Below, piece after piece: positions 22,257 through 31,027 of a DNA stretch of 64,000 bases. Made by a program: the position numbers and the translations under genes. Origin of the DNA: Endomychus coccineus (Eukaryota; Arthropoda; Insecta; Coleoptera; Endomychidae); NCBI GenBank assembly GCA_958510875.1, contig OY294067.1, positions 145,870,675 through 145,934,674 on the forward strand. Reading direction: 5' to 3'. Under the pieces are notes generated by a model. It was not told the origin of the DNA and did no database searches. It worked only from the letters and a program-made list of their open reading frames with translations. How positions within the stretch are numbered: the first letter of the stretch is position 1; every line of letters begins with the position of its first letter.

Positions 22257-23180
22257 CGTGTAAATGATATGAAACAGTAATGAACACACACTTATATATG
22301 ATATCGGCTACTCGTAGCTCATTTATTATAGCGACTATCTCATTGTCGTGAGATGTATTCCCAGCTTGTTGAGATGCCATCAAAAGACTCAATCGTTCCA
22401 CAAGTTCGTTTGGATCGTCCCAGTACACGTACTCCACTGGTTCGTTGTTATATGTCAATTGCATACCGCTAACGGGAGCTTCCTCATGAATTAGAGGTCG
22501 AATTATTTTAATGTACTTGTATCTTCGAGTACCTTTCAAGTTTCCAGCACTATTTCTGTGGGGATTTGTCAAGTTCAGAATCATCCTGTAATTCATCTTA
22601 TCTTTTTCTTGGTGAAATTTCTAGGTTTGTCATAGAATATAAGTTCACACAGACCGACGGTACTTTTGAATTTTCTTCCTTGTGTCACGATAGTATCTCT
22701 ATTTTTGAAATCGATTGATTTACCTCCTAGCAACCATGACAACGAACTAGCATCGTAAACTGGGCCATAAACTTCATCGACTTTCCTACTCTCTGGCCAA
22801 TAATCACCGATATATTTTTGAATTAACTCTGGGTAAGATTCTAATACGTCATACTCATCATCGCTGTCAGACTCTTCAATAACAGTTTTCATACTTGCAT
22901 CGCTTACATCCAATACCGTTTCTCTTTCATCTTCCTCCTCTTCCTCCTCCTCCTCCTCCTCTTCATCCGCATCATCCTTTTCTTGCTTAATTTCACGTTC
23001 AATCAATGGTGTATTATTGGATTTGATTATTTCCCGAAGTGGTTCCGATATGGGTTTAAATAATTTATTGATCGACTCGTCCTCTTCCGTTTTACCCAGT
23101 TTCAATGTGAGATATTTCTTGCGTATAGATCGTGCCAATTGAGCGATTTTTCGCTTACGTGCTAACCGTTCAGCGTCCAT
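22246..23180 (-). pseudogene. Acidic Polinton protein, frameshifted
   Basis: Start MDAERLARKRK at 23180, 24 bp after the ATPase end. Domains: a basic helical N-terminus, an acidic Glu run (~75-90), conserved YGPVYDASSLSWLLGG and GRKFKSTVGLCELIFYDKP, then after the break a C-terminus with KGTRRYKYIKII, EYVYWDDPNELVERL and IINELRVADII. A one-base insertion near 22597 (an extra A in the AAGAAAAAG run, where the outer copy reads on) splits the gene. The family is common in arthropod Polintons. Function unknown; possibly a virion or packaging co-factor, given that it is next to the ATPase. Its end overlaps the fibre gene start by ~11 bp. Confidence 0.8.
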
Positions 23181-23204
23181 CGTGTATTTGCTATGATTTC
23201 ACGT

Positions 23205-23903
23205 TCACACTTCAATATATACATCGAAACCTTTGCGGTATCTTCCATTGTTCAAATCGAAATCTTTAGCAATTATCAATGTTCCAAATTTCTCTATTCA
23301 ACACATAGAACACATCTTTTTGAATCGATCGAAAGTAACGTCTGGGGATACGTGCTCATCAAACACATGTTTAAGATTTATTTCATCCTGTTTAAATAAC
23401 ACGATCAGGTTAGAATTATCGCGAATCAGTTGTTTAGGAATTTTGGAGTATGTCTGACATAGATATGATGCGTCAATGTTTCTATGTCTACACATCGAAT
23501 AATATTCTCGAATTTTCTGTTGTATCTCACAGGATATGTCATCAAAAATGAAGATAGAATTTGGTTTTGAATCGTTCGGACTTATAATTTCTTCATTGTC
23601 TTTATATGGGAAATAACCAACTCCTTTTACTCGTTCCAAAATATCCTGCAACAGTATGTATTTATCTTGATATAATGACTTCGAGTATACGTAAACGTTT
23701 TCAAACTTGACACCATTTGGATTGAATAACAACGATAACATAACGTTTGTTTTTCCGCATCCGCTCGGACCACAAATTAAAGCACGAAAAGAGTTTGGTA
23801 ACAGTTTACCATGTTTACCAACGCGATTAGTTCCAACTTTTAAATCTAAATTCTCGATTGGGAGTGTCTGTTCTTGTGGAACGGTCTTCATCGTGTGAAA
23901 CAT
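23205..23903 (-). CDS. Genome-packaging ATPase (FtsK/HerA superfamily), one in-frame stop
   Basis: Pumps DNA into capsids in Polinton/adenovirus-like systems. P-loop GPSGCGKT (~residues 45-52), Walker B IFIFDDISCE (~117-126), and a sensor-like region YLCQTYSKIPKQLIRDN. The frame stops at TGA (23298-23300) where relatives have a Trp in the MCxxCW motif. The same frame then continues through GRYRKGFD to 23205. There are two start choices: 23903, or the MKTVPQEQ start at 23891. It is divergent from PLA2 across a short promoter. Confidence 0.92.
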
Positions 23904-23960
23904 TTCTACTCAATGATAACGTATAAAAGGAAAAATCACCAGAGCGTATGCTCATTAACA
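23904..23960. promoter_or_regulatory. Divergent promoter between ATPase and PLA2
   Basis: A TATAAAAG box at 23922-23929, on the plus strand, about 32 bp before the PLA2 start. It is conserved at the same place in the outer element (11441). This short gap separates the minus-strand block from the plus-strand structural block. Confidence 0.4.
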
Positions 23961-24737
23961 ATGTTGATTCATCAAGGTGAAGGTTTATTGAATACACTCA
24001 TAAACAAGCTCCCGTTTGAATTACACATTCCTTCATATCAATTCTGTGGTCCTGGAACTAAATTGGAAAAGCGTCTTGCACGCGGTGATGAAGGTATCAA
24101 TCCTTCAGATTCCGCTTGTCGCGAACACGATATAGCTTATTCACAAAACAAATCTCTGGAGGAACGTCATAAGGTCGATAAAATATTAGAGGACGCTGCT
24201 TGGAAACGAGTTAAATCAAGAGACGCTAGCGCAGGTGAAAGGCTCTCTAGTTTATTGGTTACCGGTGGGATGAAGGTTGAACAAAAACTGGGTATGGGTA
24301 TCAAGAAACGGAGGCGACAACGACGATGTTGTTTCCGGAAAGATATCGTTGGAAGCATCGCAAAGTCAATGGAGCCATCTTCTTCATTGAGAAAGTCCGC
24401 TATGAACGCGTTGAAAGCCGCACGGATCGCGATTAAACGAGCTGGAGGTAGAAAGCGTATCAGAGTACCAAGAGTAATACCACTACCAAAATCTGGAGGA
24501 TTCCTCCCACTATTACTACCCATCTTAAGAGCTCTAGGAGCCTTAGGATCGGTTGCAGGAGGGGCAAGTGCTATCGCAAATACGGTGGTTAACGCTAAAA
24601 ATGCCAAAGAGAAGTTTGAAGAAGATCAACGTCACAACGAAGCTATGGAATCGCTGGGAAAATGTTTATACTTGAAACGCAACGCTAAAGGAGGATATGG
24701 ATTGTTTTTGAAGAAGCAACAAAAAAACTTCCAATAA
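23961..24737 (+). CDS. PLA2-domain minor virion protein
   Basis: 258 residues, intact. A parvovirus-VP1-like phospholipase A2 domain at the N-terminus: Ca-loop YQFCGPGTKL (~25-34) and catalytic dyad CREHDIAYS (~52-60). Then a basic stretch KKRRRQRRCC (~113-122, nuclear-localisation or DNA-binding-like), a hydrophobic Gly/Ala segment LPLLLPILRALGALGSVAGG, a coiled segment with RHNEAMESLGK, and a Gly-rich end typical of Polinton minor core proteins. PLA2 in virions is known to help endosome escape. The upstream in-frame ATG at 23874 overlaps the ATPase start; MLIHQGEG after the TATA box is preferred. The product is probably carried inside the capsid. Confidence 0.85.
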   Translation: MLIHQGEGLLNTLINKLPFELHIPSYQFCGPGTKLEKRLARGDEGINPSDSACREHDIAYSQNKSLEERHKVDKILEDAAWKRVKSRDASAGERLSSLLVTGGMKVEQKLGMGIKKRRRQRRCCFRKDIVGSIAKSMEPSSSLRKSAMNALKAARIAIKRAGGRKRIRVPRVIPLPKSGGFLPLLLPILRALGALGSVAGGASAIANTVVNAKNAKEKFEEDQRHNEAMESLGKCLYLKRNAKGGYGLFLKKQQKNFQ

Positions 24738-24757
24738 AGCTACCCGATGATAGGCCA

Positions 24758-25111
24758 ATGTACGATCGAGATTTGATACGTTTCGCTAGAATTCTGAAAA
24801 TCCCAAATTTTCGAGGTGTCTTTATGCGAGATACGCTACCGCACAAACCTAGACGTCGTGAATGTATCATTCTAAATTTGGACTTGACTAAAAACAATGG
24901 AACGCATTGGGTAGCGTTTAGAGAAATCGATGACGATGTAGAATATGTTGATTCTTTTGGAAATTTGAAGCCACCAAAGGAACTCGTTCGATATTTGGGC
25001 GAGAACGTTAGGATTTTCTACAATAACGACACCTATCAGAACTATAATCGAGTGATATGTGGACAGCTGTGTTTGAAATTTCTCAGTCACACTCGATTAT
25101 TCGAAGAGTAA
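24758..25111 (+). CDS. Adenain-like maturation protease
   Basis: 117-residue cysteine protease of the adenovirus/Ulp1 type that matures capsid proteins. Triad candidates: His in GTHWVAF (~48), Asp in YVDSFGN (~64), Cys in CGQLCLKF (~104), with Gln upstream likely forming the oxyanion hole. The first ATG gives MYDRDLIRFARILKIPNFRGVF, the conserved N-terminus of Polinton proteases. It is much shorter than adenain (~200 aa), as usual for this lineage. It starts ~20 bp after the PLA2 stop and is intact here, unlike the outer copy. Confidence 0.9.
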   Translation: MYDRDLIRFARILKIPNFRGVFMRDTLPHKPRRRECIILNLDLTKNNGTHWVAFREIDDDVEYVDSFGNLKPPKELVRYLGENVRIFYNNDTYQNYNRVICGQLCLKFLSHTRLFEE

Positions 25112-25126
25112 CAACCACACACCACC

Positions 25127-25588
25127 ATGGATTTCACTTCTGCAGTAATACAATACATATGTGAAAATGAGAGTAGTAGTGGGAGTAGTTTGAGGAGAAT
25201 CATCGATTTCATTTATGGAAATTTGATCGAGGCTATCAATAAACCTACTAGCGAACTTACACGTAAGAATTTGACGTTTCTAATGATGGAATACATCCTG
25301 AAACATTTGGATGTAATGTTTCTCAATCAGAATGAGGTTCCGAAACATATGTTTGATTACCTTTACCGTCATATGCAGTGTGAGGAACATGTCGATGAAG
25401 ATTGCGATGGTCCACAACCCCCACGCAAACTATGTTCGCAATGTTTATCTGAGCAGATTTCTCACATCATGGAGAACGAGGGAATAACTCATCACGAGGA
25501 GCAAGTGTTGATAGAAGAAGTTTGCAAAGACGATCCATACTTTATGAGATCATACTTATTCCATCTATTAATGTTGAAATATAAATAG
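25127..25588 (+). CDS. Unknown Polinton protein with Cys-rich C-terminal half
   Basis: 153 residues, start MDFTSAVIQYI 15 bp after the protease stop. The N-terminal ~80 residues look helical. The C-terminal half holds MQCEEHVDEDC...PPRKLCSQCL, a possible zinc knuckle (C, H, C, CxxC). No family recognised. It keeps its place between protease and penton in both elements, which suggests a part in virion assembly (inference). AATAAA follows at about 25598. Confidence 0.7.
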   Translation: MDFTSAVIQYICENESSSGSSLRRIIDFIYGNLIEAINKPTSELTRKNLTFLMMEYILKHLDVMFLNQNEVPKHMFDYLYRHMQCEEHVDEDCDGPQPPRKLCSQCLSEQISHIMENEGITHHEEQVLIEEVCKDDPYFMRSYLFHLLMLKYK

Positions 25589-25617
25589 AGATGTTTCAAT
25601 AAATTTTTATCAGTATC

Positions 25618-26330
25618 ATGTCTCAGTTGTTCACGTTAATAAGCACCAACCATATATTCTCGTTTACACCGCAGAATTCGATTGTGCTGAGGCCAGACAA
25701 AAAATATTATTTAGCATTGTTGGGATTCAATTCATACATATCCATACCCAATATAGAGAACGAGAAATTCTACTATTACATAGAAGGAGATAAAACAAAA
25801 GCGAAGACTCTTGAAGCGATAACAATTCCGGCTGGAAACTATGAGATAAGCGATATCGAAGAATTTATCAGGAAAGAATTGAAGGTTAAAGAAGATATAT
25901 TCTCGCTGAAACCGAATAACAATACGTTAAAGTGTGAAATATTCCATAAAAATCACGATATTTCGTTTGAAAAAAAAACGATAGTCTTGCTAAAATATTG
26001 AGATTTTCGCGGAGGGTATTGAAGAAGGGTGTGGTGCACGTGTCTGATTTATCTGTCAACATAATAAAAGTCACCAACATACGTTTCGAGTCGAACATTA
26101 CAGTGAGAGCCTTCTATCGAAATAGATCTGCGCATACGATCTACGATTGTCCTATCACCATCGACCCCGGCTATAGGATTGTGGAGCGTCCGAAGAATCC
26201 TCTCCATCTACCAGTATCCGATATCGGAGAGATTACCAACATAACCGTACTAGCTTTAGATCAGCATTTGAAACCAATAAACTTTCGTGGTGAAGAAAGT
26301 ATTCTACATTTACATTTACAAGATGTATAG
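25618..26330 (+). pseudogene. Penton (single jelly-roll minor capsid), frameshifted
   Basis: Polinton vertex protein of ~237 residues. Start MSQLFTLISTNHIFSF, then KKYYLALLGF and a beta-rich N-terminal half. The A-run near 25970 has nine A here and seven in the outer copy, and this +2 shift breaks the frame after FEKK. The C-terminal half resumes near 26007 (LKKGVVHVSDLSVN...HLHLQDV). The conserved DPGYRIVERPKNPLHLP and NFRGEES motifs are present. Confidence 0.85.
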
Positions 26331-26484
26331 AAAATATTGGGTTGTTTGTGGACAACAACAACAATAAAAACAGTTCCCCCACCACATCATCATCAGTCTT
26401 CAACAAAACACCTAAAGTGCGTGACCTACTCACCAGAGCCAACATTATAATTTTTAAATCATTAGGGTTTCGTCTTAAACAAGA

Positions 26485-27755
26485 ATGTCATTATCCAAAA
26501 TGAAGTATGCACGTAACAGTAGCGATGCCAGAGATGTTCATCATACAGCGATCATCTCACCTATATTCGATATATACCAGGAACCGAAATTTGATGAATC
26601 GATTCGAAAAGCCGAGTACAGATCGATTACACCATTCGTCAAGGCGTTCAATAACAGCGATATCATAGAGTTTGGAATAAATCAAGTAGACGCTTTTTTT
26701 GCTATGAAAGATACTCTGTTGGCATCAAAGGAAAAATTGAAGTTAATGGAGTGGGGAATGTAATATTGGTACCTAATTATGGACCTTTTCTTTTCTACTC
26801 GTGTTCCTACAGCGAGAGCGGTAGAGACATCGAAACTGTACGTGACCCTGGAATAGTTAGCGCGTTGCGAGGATTCACATGTTATTCTCCCACAGATTCG
26901 ACGCATATGTCTATAGCCAGCTGGACTCATCCAGAAGAAAGTGTTATATTGAACGCAACAAAGTCGTTCAGTTTACTCATCCCACTCAAGCATATTTTCA
27001 ACATTTCCAACGATTACACCCGAATCACGTTCGGACTACAAACGATTCGATTGGTACGTGCTCGAAACGATAACGATTGCGTTATAATTGAGAACGCGGC
27101 TACCACAGTCAAATTTCTGATCGATAGTATAGAATTGAAGGTGAAATATATCTATCCCAACGATCTAATCAGAGAGAAGCTATTGCGATCCATCAAGAGC
27201 GATTCTCCTGTTCTATTCGCTTTCCGGAAGTGGGAGCTGCACGAGTTGCCTGCCATAACGGTCGATGCGAAGAGAGAAATATGAGCTGTGAAAACTAGCG
27301 CGTCCGTCGAAAAACCACGGTATGTTATCGTATTTTTCCAAACCAATAAACATAACAATGTGAAAGCTAATCCTACAATATTCGATCATGTGGATATATC
27401 AAGTATCCGCTTATCGCTGAACGGAGAGTATTGGCCTAACGAACGGATGAACTTGGACTTGGCCAAGGAAGATTTCGTTCTAGCCCACCAAAACTATACC
27501 GATTTCTATCCTAGCTACACGAATTCCACAACAAAACATTCCATATTGGCTTATGATAAATTCAAAAAACGCGCGCTTTACATCATCGATTGTTCTAGAC
27601 AAGAGGAGGCGGTAAAATCATCAACAGTCGACATACGATTGGAGATTGAAGCGGATAAAGGATTTCCAGCCAATATCAAGGCATATTGCATCATCATTCA
27701 CAATTGCTTGATGGAATACTACCCCCTCACCGAAATTGTCAAGAGTCTCAATTAA
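26485..27755 (+). pseudogene. Major capsid protein (double jelly-roll), frameshift plus TGA
   Basis: About 423 codons. N-terminal HHTAIISPIFDIYQEPK; the frame is lost by a small deletion near 26722 (the outer copy has the longer sequence here), and continues as NGVGNVILVPNYGPF with SFSLLIPLKHIF and the first jelly roll. TGA at 27282-27284 sits where relatives have Trp, before AVKTSASVEKPRYVIVFFQT. The second jelly roll holds NPTIFDHVDISSIRLSLNGEYWP and ends in IVKSLN. The same TGA is in both outer copies (31538, 35622). It is the late plus-strand gene after penton. Confidence 0.88.
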
Positions 27756-27799
27756 ACATCAGTCAGTCTAAATCGAAACTTCAAGCGAATCGCATCATC

Positions 27800-28306
27800 A
27801 TGAGAATCGCATTAGTTGACATTCAGGGTTTCTTCATAGACGATGCCTTCCATCCAAAAGAAATGTGTATACAAATTGGATTCAAACGTCATTATTCCTT
27901 ATTCAAACCGCACACATCTTATTCATCGCTAAATGCAAAGGAGCGAAAATCCGTGTGGTATCTACAAAAGTCTTATCATGGACTCGATTATGTATCTGGG
28001 AATGTGGATTATGAAGAAATGAATAATATTCCTAAATCGATTCTCTTGTGTGCAGTCGACTATATTTATGTCCGAGGACAGCAAAAAGCCGAATTTTTGA
28101 GAAGGAAGTGTATAGAATTGGATGTTTACCCACACATCGTAAATGTTCATAGTTTCGATGGTACTCAATGTGAAACGGGGAAATTCGAGCGAAAAAACAA
28201 TTTGATCTGTCTGAATCATCGTAATGATGGTGGAAAATACATGTGTGCAGTTCACCATGTGGATAAATTACAGCAGTGGTTTCTGAATGTAATACTACCT
28301 AAATGA
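27800..28306 (+). CDS. P1: small VDIQGF protein, DnaQ-H/Maelstrom-like pattern
   Basis: 168 residues from MRIALVDIQGFF, intact here and broken in both outer copies. It is a paralogue of P2 (29054-29557, opposite strand). Shared order: VDIQ-F, then KE, LFKP, YHG (YRG in P2), a Tyr/Glu helix, VxGxxKAxFLR (~93-102), and C-terminal ICLNH...YMCA. The fold pattern (beta strand with Asp, helix, then Cys-His-Cys near the end) recalls the Maelstrom domain, a DnaQ-H-fold module with an E-C-H-C set; this is inferred by eye. The DxE of active exonucleases reads DIQ, so nuclease activity is doubtful. Proteins of this look are multicopy in insect genomes. It is followed by AATAAA at ~28355. Confidence 0.65.
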   Translation: MRIALVDIQGFFIDDAFHPKEMCIQIGFKRHYSLFKPHTSYSSLNAKERKSVWYLQKSYHGLDYVSGNVDYEEMNNIPKSILLCAVDYIYVRGQQKAEFLRRKCIELDVYPHIVNVHSFDGTQCETGKFERKNNLICLNHRNDGGKYMCAVHHVDKLQQWFLNVILPK

Positions 28307-28385
28307 TATGTAGTTTATTCTGAAATAAATATTATTATCAATCTTTTGTTTGTTTCAATAAAACACCTCCTTTATATAATAATTA

Positions 28386-28880
28386 TTATTTATTCAAATG
28401 GAAAATAGCTTTCTTCACATTTTTAACAAACATTTTCAATAATAACACTGATAAAGAAGATAAAATAACATACAAAATTGCGAAAATTTTGGGTATTCCT
28501 CCTTCTATTGCAGATGATGTGAGTGTAGATGTCTCTTGTACGAGATATGGTAAACATGGTGATTGTCGGATCATTTGCCATTCAGCCATATCCCCCTCAC
28601 TTCGATCGAAGAATAAGAGTTCAAGTTTAAAATGTATGGTTGTACGATTGTCTTGTGGGATGTTGAATGTGAATACCTCCAATTGGTTATCGTTGATTTT
28701 TCGAAAATTCATCGGAATCCATTCGGTACGGTTACACTCCCCACCACCACCGCCGACATCCTTCAGACAAATATAGATGCGTTCAACGTGTTGGGGAACG
28801 TTCGCGTATAAAATACCATTCAGAATTGTGGTTAGAATCACAAAATTTGTTTTTAACACCCCCACTCCCATCATCCTCAC
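28386..28880 (-). CDS. Small type I membrane protein (right arm)
   Basis: 164 residues, family not recognised. The N-terminus has a signal-like hydrophobic stretch (TNFVILTTILNGILYA, ~10-25). The middle is an ectodomain with a Gly run, Cys residues and two N-glycosylation sites (NRTE, NRTT). The C-terminus has one membrane helix (IFAILYVILSSLSVLLL, ~136-152) and a basic tail. The outer copies at 32478 and 36562 are open and similar. It shares 98 bp of its start with the next ORF in another frame. A surface or envelope role is possible but unproven. Confidence 0.6.
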   Translation of the reverse strand: MRMMGVGVLKTNFVILTTILNGILYANVPQHVERIYICLKDVGGGGGECNRTEWIPMNFRKINDNQLEVFTFNIPQDNRTTIHFKLELLFFDRSEGDMAEWQMIRQSPCLPYLVQETSTLTSSAIEGGIPKIFAILYVILSSLSVLLLKMFVKNVKKAIFHLNK

Positions 28881-29016
28881 TGTTTACACTTAATTTGTTC
28901 AGCAGTCTTATAACTTCAATTTTATCTGCGTAAAAATTCAAGTCTCTTCTTAGTTTATGAACTTTTTCCACGAATTCGCAAAGTCTGCGTGTGTATTCTT
29001 CAAAAGATATATGCAT
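28783..29016 (-). CDS. Small helical ORF overlapping the membrane protein
   Basis: 77 codons from MHISFEEYTRRL. The first ~45 residues are predicted helical and charged (EFVEKVHKLRRDLNFYADKIEVIRLLNKL); the tail is Asp/Gly/Ser-rich. It overlaps the next gene by 98 bp in a different frame. The outer copies keep most of it but lose this ATG through a 2-bp insertion. Function unknown; it could instead be a first exon of the membrane protein. Confidence 0.45.
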   Translation of the reverse strand: MHISFEEYTRRLCEFVEKVHKLRRDLNFYADKIEVIRLLNKLSVNSEDDGSGGVKNKFCDSNHNSEWYFIRERSPTR

Positions 29017-29053
29017 AATGATATATTTGTAGATTTACTAGATATCTATATTA

Positions 29054-29557
29054 TTATTTTAAGAGCCACATAACATCTTCCTTCGTAAGAAATTCGAATA
29101 ACTTCCAACTATTCGCACTAGAACACATAGGATTCACACTATTGGGGTGATGTAAACAGATGAATTCACAATTTCCTCGCTCTAATTTTGGACATTTACC
29201 TTTCGATTTCACCACTTCTACTCGATCTAACCCCAATTCTTGGAACGCCCCCCGTAGAAACTTAGCTTTTATCTTCCCACATACATGAACAGTAGCATCC
29301 GGATCGATATTTTCCTCCAAAATTTCATACAATTCATCATATTCCTGATAGCCAGAGGTCCATGGAATCCCGCGATATTTTTCACAATGAAATATTTTCT
29401 CCATTTGCCTCTCGGATAGTTGATCCATCGGTTTTGGTGGTTTGAATAGAAAATATTTCTCCAACCTTCTATCACAGTCCAACAAAGAGAGTTCCTTGAT
29501 TTTATATACGTTTGCAGAAATCGGGAAACTTTGAATATCAACCACTATAGACGACAT
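29054..29557 (-). CDS. P2: P1 paralogue, intact, Maelstrom-like CHxxxC motif
   Basis: 167 residues from MSSIVVDIQSFPISANVY. Same order of motifs as P1: VDIQSF, IKEL (possible E of an E-C-H-C set), LFKPP, YRG (YHG in P1), EYDELYE, CGKIKAKFLR (~95-104), and ICLHHPNSVNPMCSSANSW (~134-152), a C-x2-H-x9-C-x5-W spacing like that of Maelstrom domains. Structure and activity are inference. The same gene is open in both outer copies (33147, 37231) while neighbours decay. The strand is opposite to P1; the two flank the membrane protein pair. Confidence 0.68.
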   Translation of the reverse strand: MSSIVVDIQSFPISANVYKIKELSLLDCDRRLEKYFLFKPPKPMDQLSERQMEKIFHCEKYRGIPWTSGYQEYDELYEILEENIDPDATVHVCGKIKAKFLRGAFQELGLDRVEVVKSKGKCPKLERGNCEFICLHHPNSVNPMCSSANSWKLFEFLTKEDVMWLLK

Positions 29558-29610
29558 TTCAAACTAGAATGATAAATTATCCAAATATCTAGTTGCACAT
29601 GCGCAGATCA

Positions 29611-30219
29611 TTAACATATTTCTTTGATGTTATCGAAATTTCGAAAGAGTACGTCTAAGCACAAAATTTGTAGTGATGGTGGACTTATTCTATAGTCGAC
29701 CTCCCCTCCTATCTCAGAAAACAGTTGAAACATCTCAAAGGTGAAAGAATTTGAAGTATCTCTTCGGATGCTGCGCATGTCCATTATCTCACATCGATAC
29801 GGTAGAAAAGCGATCCGATAAAAATCATCATCAATATCATGTAGCACTCTAAAACAATCGAGTATATACGATCCTGGTTTCGGAACGATACCCGAAATTT
29901 GATGCAATATGATTTTTCCCATTCTTCTATGTTTATATTTGAACTGAACTTTTATAATCATATCGATTGTCTTCCAATCTTCTGGAGGTGGATCGAAATC
30001 TCCTACGAAATATAAAATATCAGCATACGCCCAATCGGTCGAGGCCCCCACCAGGAAAGTTATGAATTCTACAGCGATTATCCAATTTTTGGAAGGTAAT
30101 TCTAATTCTTCGAGGATTTCCATCATATTCGGCGGACATGCGCTTATTACGAATTTCTTCGCATCGTACACGGTGGTAAGCACACTATGAATAAAACTGT
30201 TGTATAATCGAGGAGACAT
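29611..30219 (-). CDS. Terminal orphan gene (inner)
   Basis: 202 residues from MSPRLYNSFIHSV (an upstream in-frame ATG adds two). No family recognised. It has DFDPPPEDWKTIDMIIKVQFKYK in the middle, then KPGSYILDCFRVLHDIDDDFYRIAFLPYR, beta-rich, and no signal or membrane segment. It sits just inside the right terminal repeat, and its first ~30 codons are also copied into the left repeat of the outer element (4611-4700). The outer copies are frameshifted. Confidence 0.6.
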   Translation of the reverse strand: MSPRLYNSFIHSVLTTVYDAKKFVISACPPNMMEILEELELPSKNWIIAVEFITFLVGASTDWAYADILYFVGDFDPPPEDWKTIDMIIKVQFKYKHRRMGKIILHQISGIVPKPGSYILDCFRVLHDIDDDFYRIAFLPYRCEIMDMRSIRRDTSNSFTFEMFQLFSEIGGEVDYRISPPSLQILCLDVLFRNFDNIKEIC

Positions 30220-30225
30220 TATCAC

Positions 30226-31021
30226 GAACTGAGTTCGATTTAGTTGAAGCAGTCACACACACCCTCATACTCTGCGCTATTGACTTTTTCAACCTAAAAT
30301 ATACAATCAAAACTAAATGGTATTCTTGCGGATGAGAGATAAGAGGTCGATCGAACTGGTAAGTATACATGTAAAATAATAAAATCATGAACATTTTCAG
30401 ATAAAAATGACGTGGGTTCGGATCCCTTTCAATCTTTCTCACCAAAGAATACCATTTTTTTTTTCATTTGATGTACACGTCGTAGACGTTATGATCGATT
30501 CACAACCGCCATGATACCTCGTTGACCACCGAAGGATCACGTGATAGCTGCCATGACACCACGTGTCTAGGACCTTTCTTACAAACAACCTGTATATACA
30601 ACATAACATACTCTTTACAAACCCCCTGTATATACATTCAAACAATAATTACAAACACCGAATGCCAATCGTCAGCATAAACTGAGTAACTCGCAATCAC
30701 TGATAACGCTATCTACTCGATAACACTAATTACACACATTGGATGTTGATCGCCAGACCGGGTGACTCACAATCACTGATAACGCTATCTACCCGATAAC
30801 GTTATCTACCCGATAACGCTAATTACACACACTGGATGCTCATCGCCAGCATGGGTGACTCACAATCACTGATAACGCTATCTAGCCGATAACGTTATCT
30901 ACCCGATAACACACATCGCCAGCGCAGACCGGAAGTGGAGACCTGATAATTACAAACTTCGGAGCACAGACCGGAAGTGACGTCACACTTCCTGGTCCAG
31001 AACGCGTGGACTGTATCTACT
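30226..31021 (-). repeat. Right terminal repeat of inner Polinton
   Basis: Reading inward from 31021: AGTAGATACAGTCC..., the GTGACGTCAC palindrome, ATAACGTTATC-type subrepeats (about 30690-30910), then the CACGTG-rich blocks to the orphan gene start. It is much longer than the 0.3-kb homology at the left end of the same element, and similar to both outer repeats. Confidence 0.85.
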
Positions 31022-31027
31022 TTGGTA
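31022..31027. repeat. Target site duplication TTGGTA (right)
   Basis: It follows the inner element's terminal TATCTACT and matches 14256-14261. Confidence 0.95.

Larger units (their letters stand above)
14262..31021. mobile_element. Inner Polinton/Maverick element, full length (16.76 kb)
   Basis: Ends AGTAGATA...TATCTACT, flanked by TTGGTA on both sides, inserted in the outer element's capsid gene. It holds the full Polinton set: protein-primed PolB, retrovirus-like integrase, packaging ATPase, adenain-like protease, penton, major capsid, plus PLA2 and fibre-like proteins. PolB, integrase, ATPase, acidic protein, penton and capsid each carry at least one stop or frameshift, so this copy is probably inactive although complete in layout. 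Confidence 0.93.

Noticed and set aside
23298..27284. UGA read as Trp in the Polinton genes
   Set aside because: Two TGAs fall at conserved Trp sites, but the same genes use TGG for Trp many times, and TAA and TAG stops also interrupt other genes. Decay is simpler.
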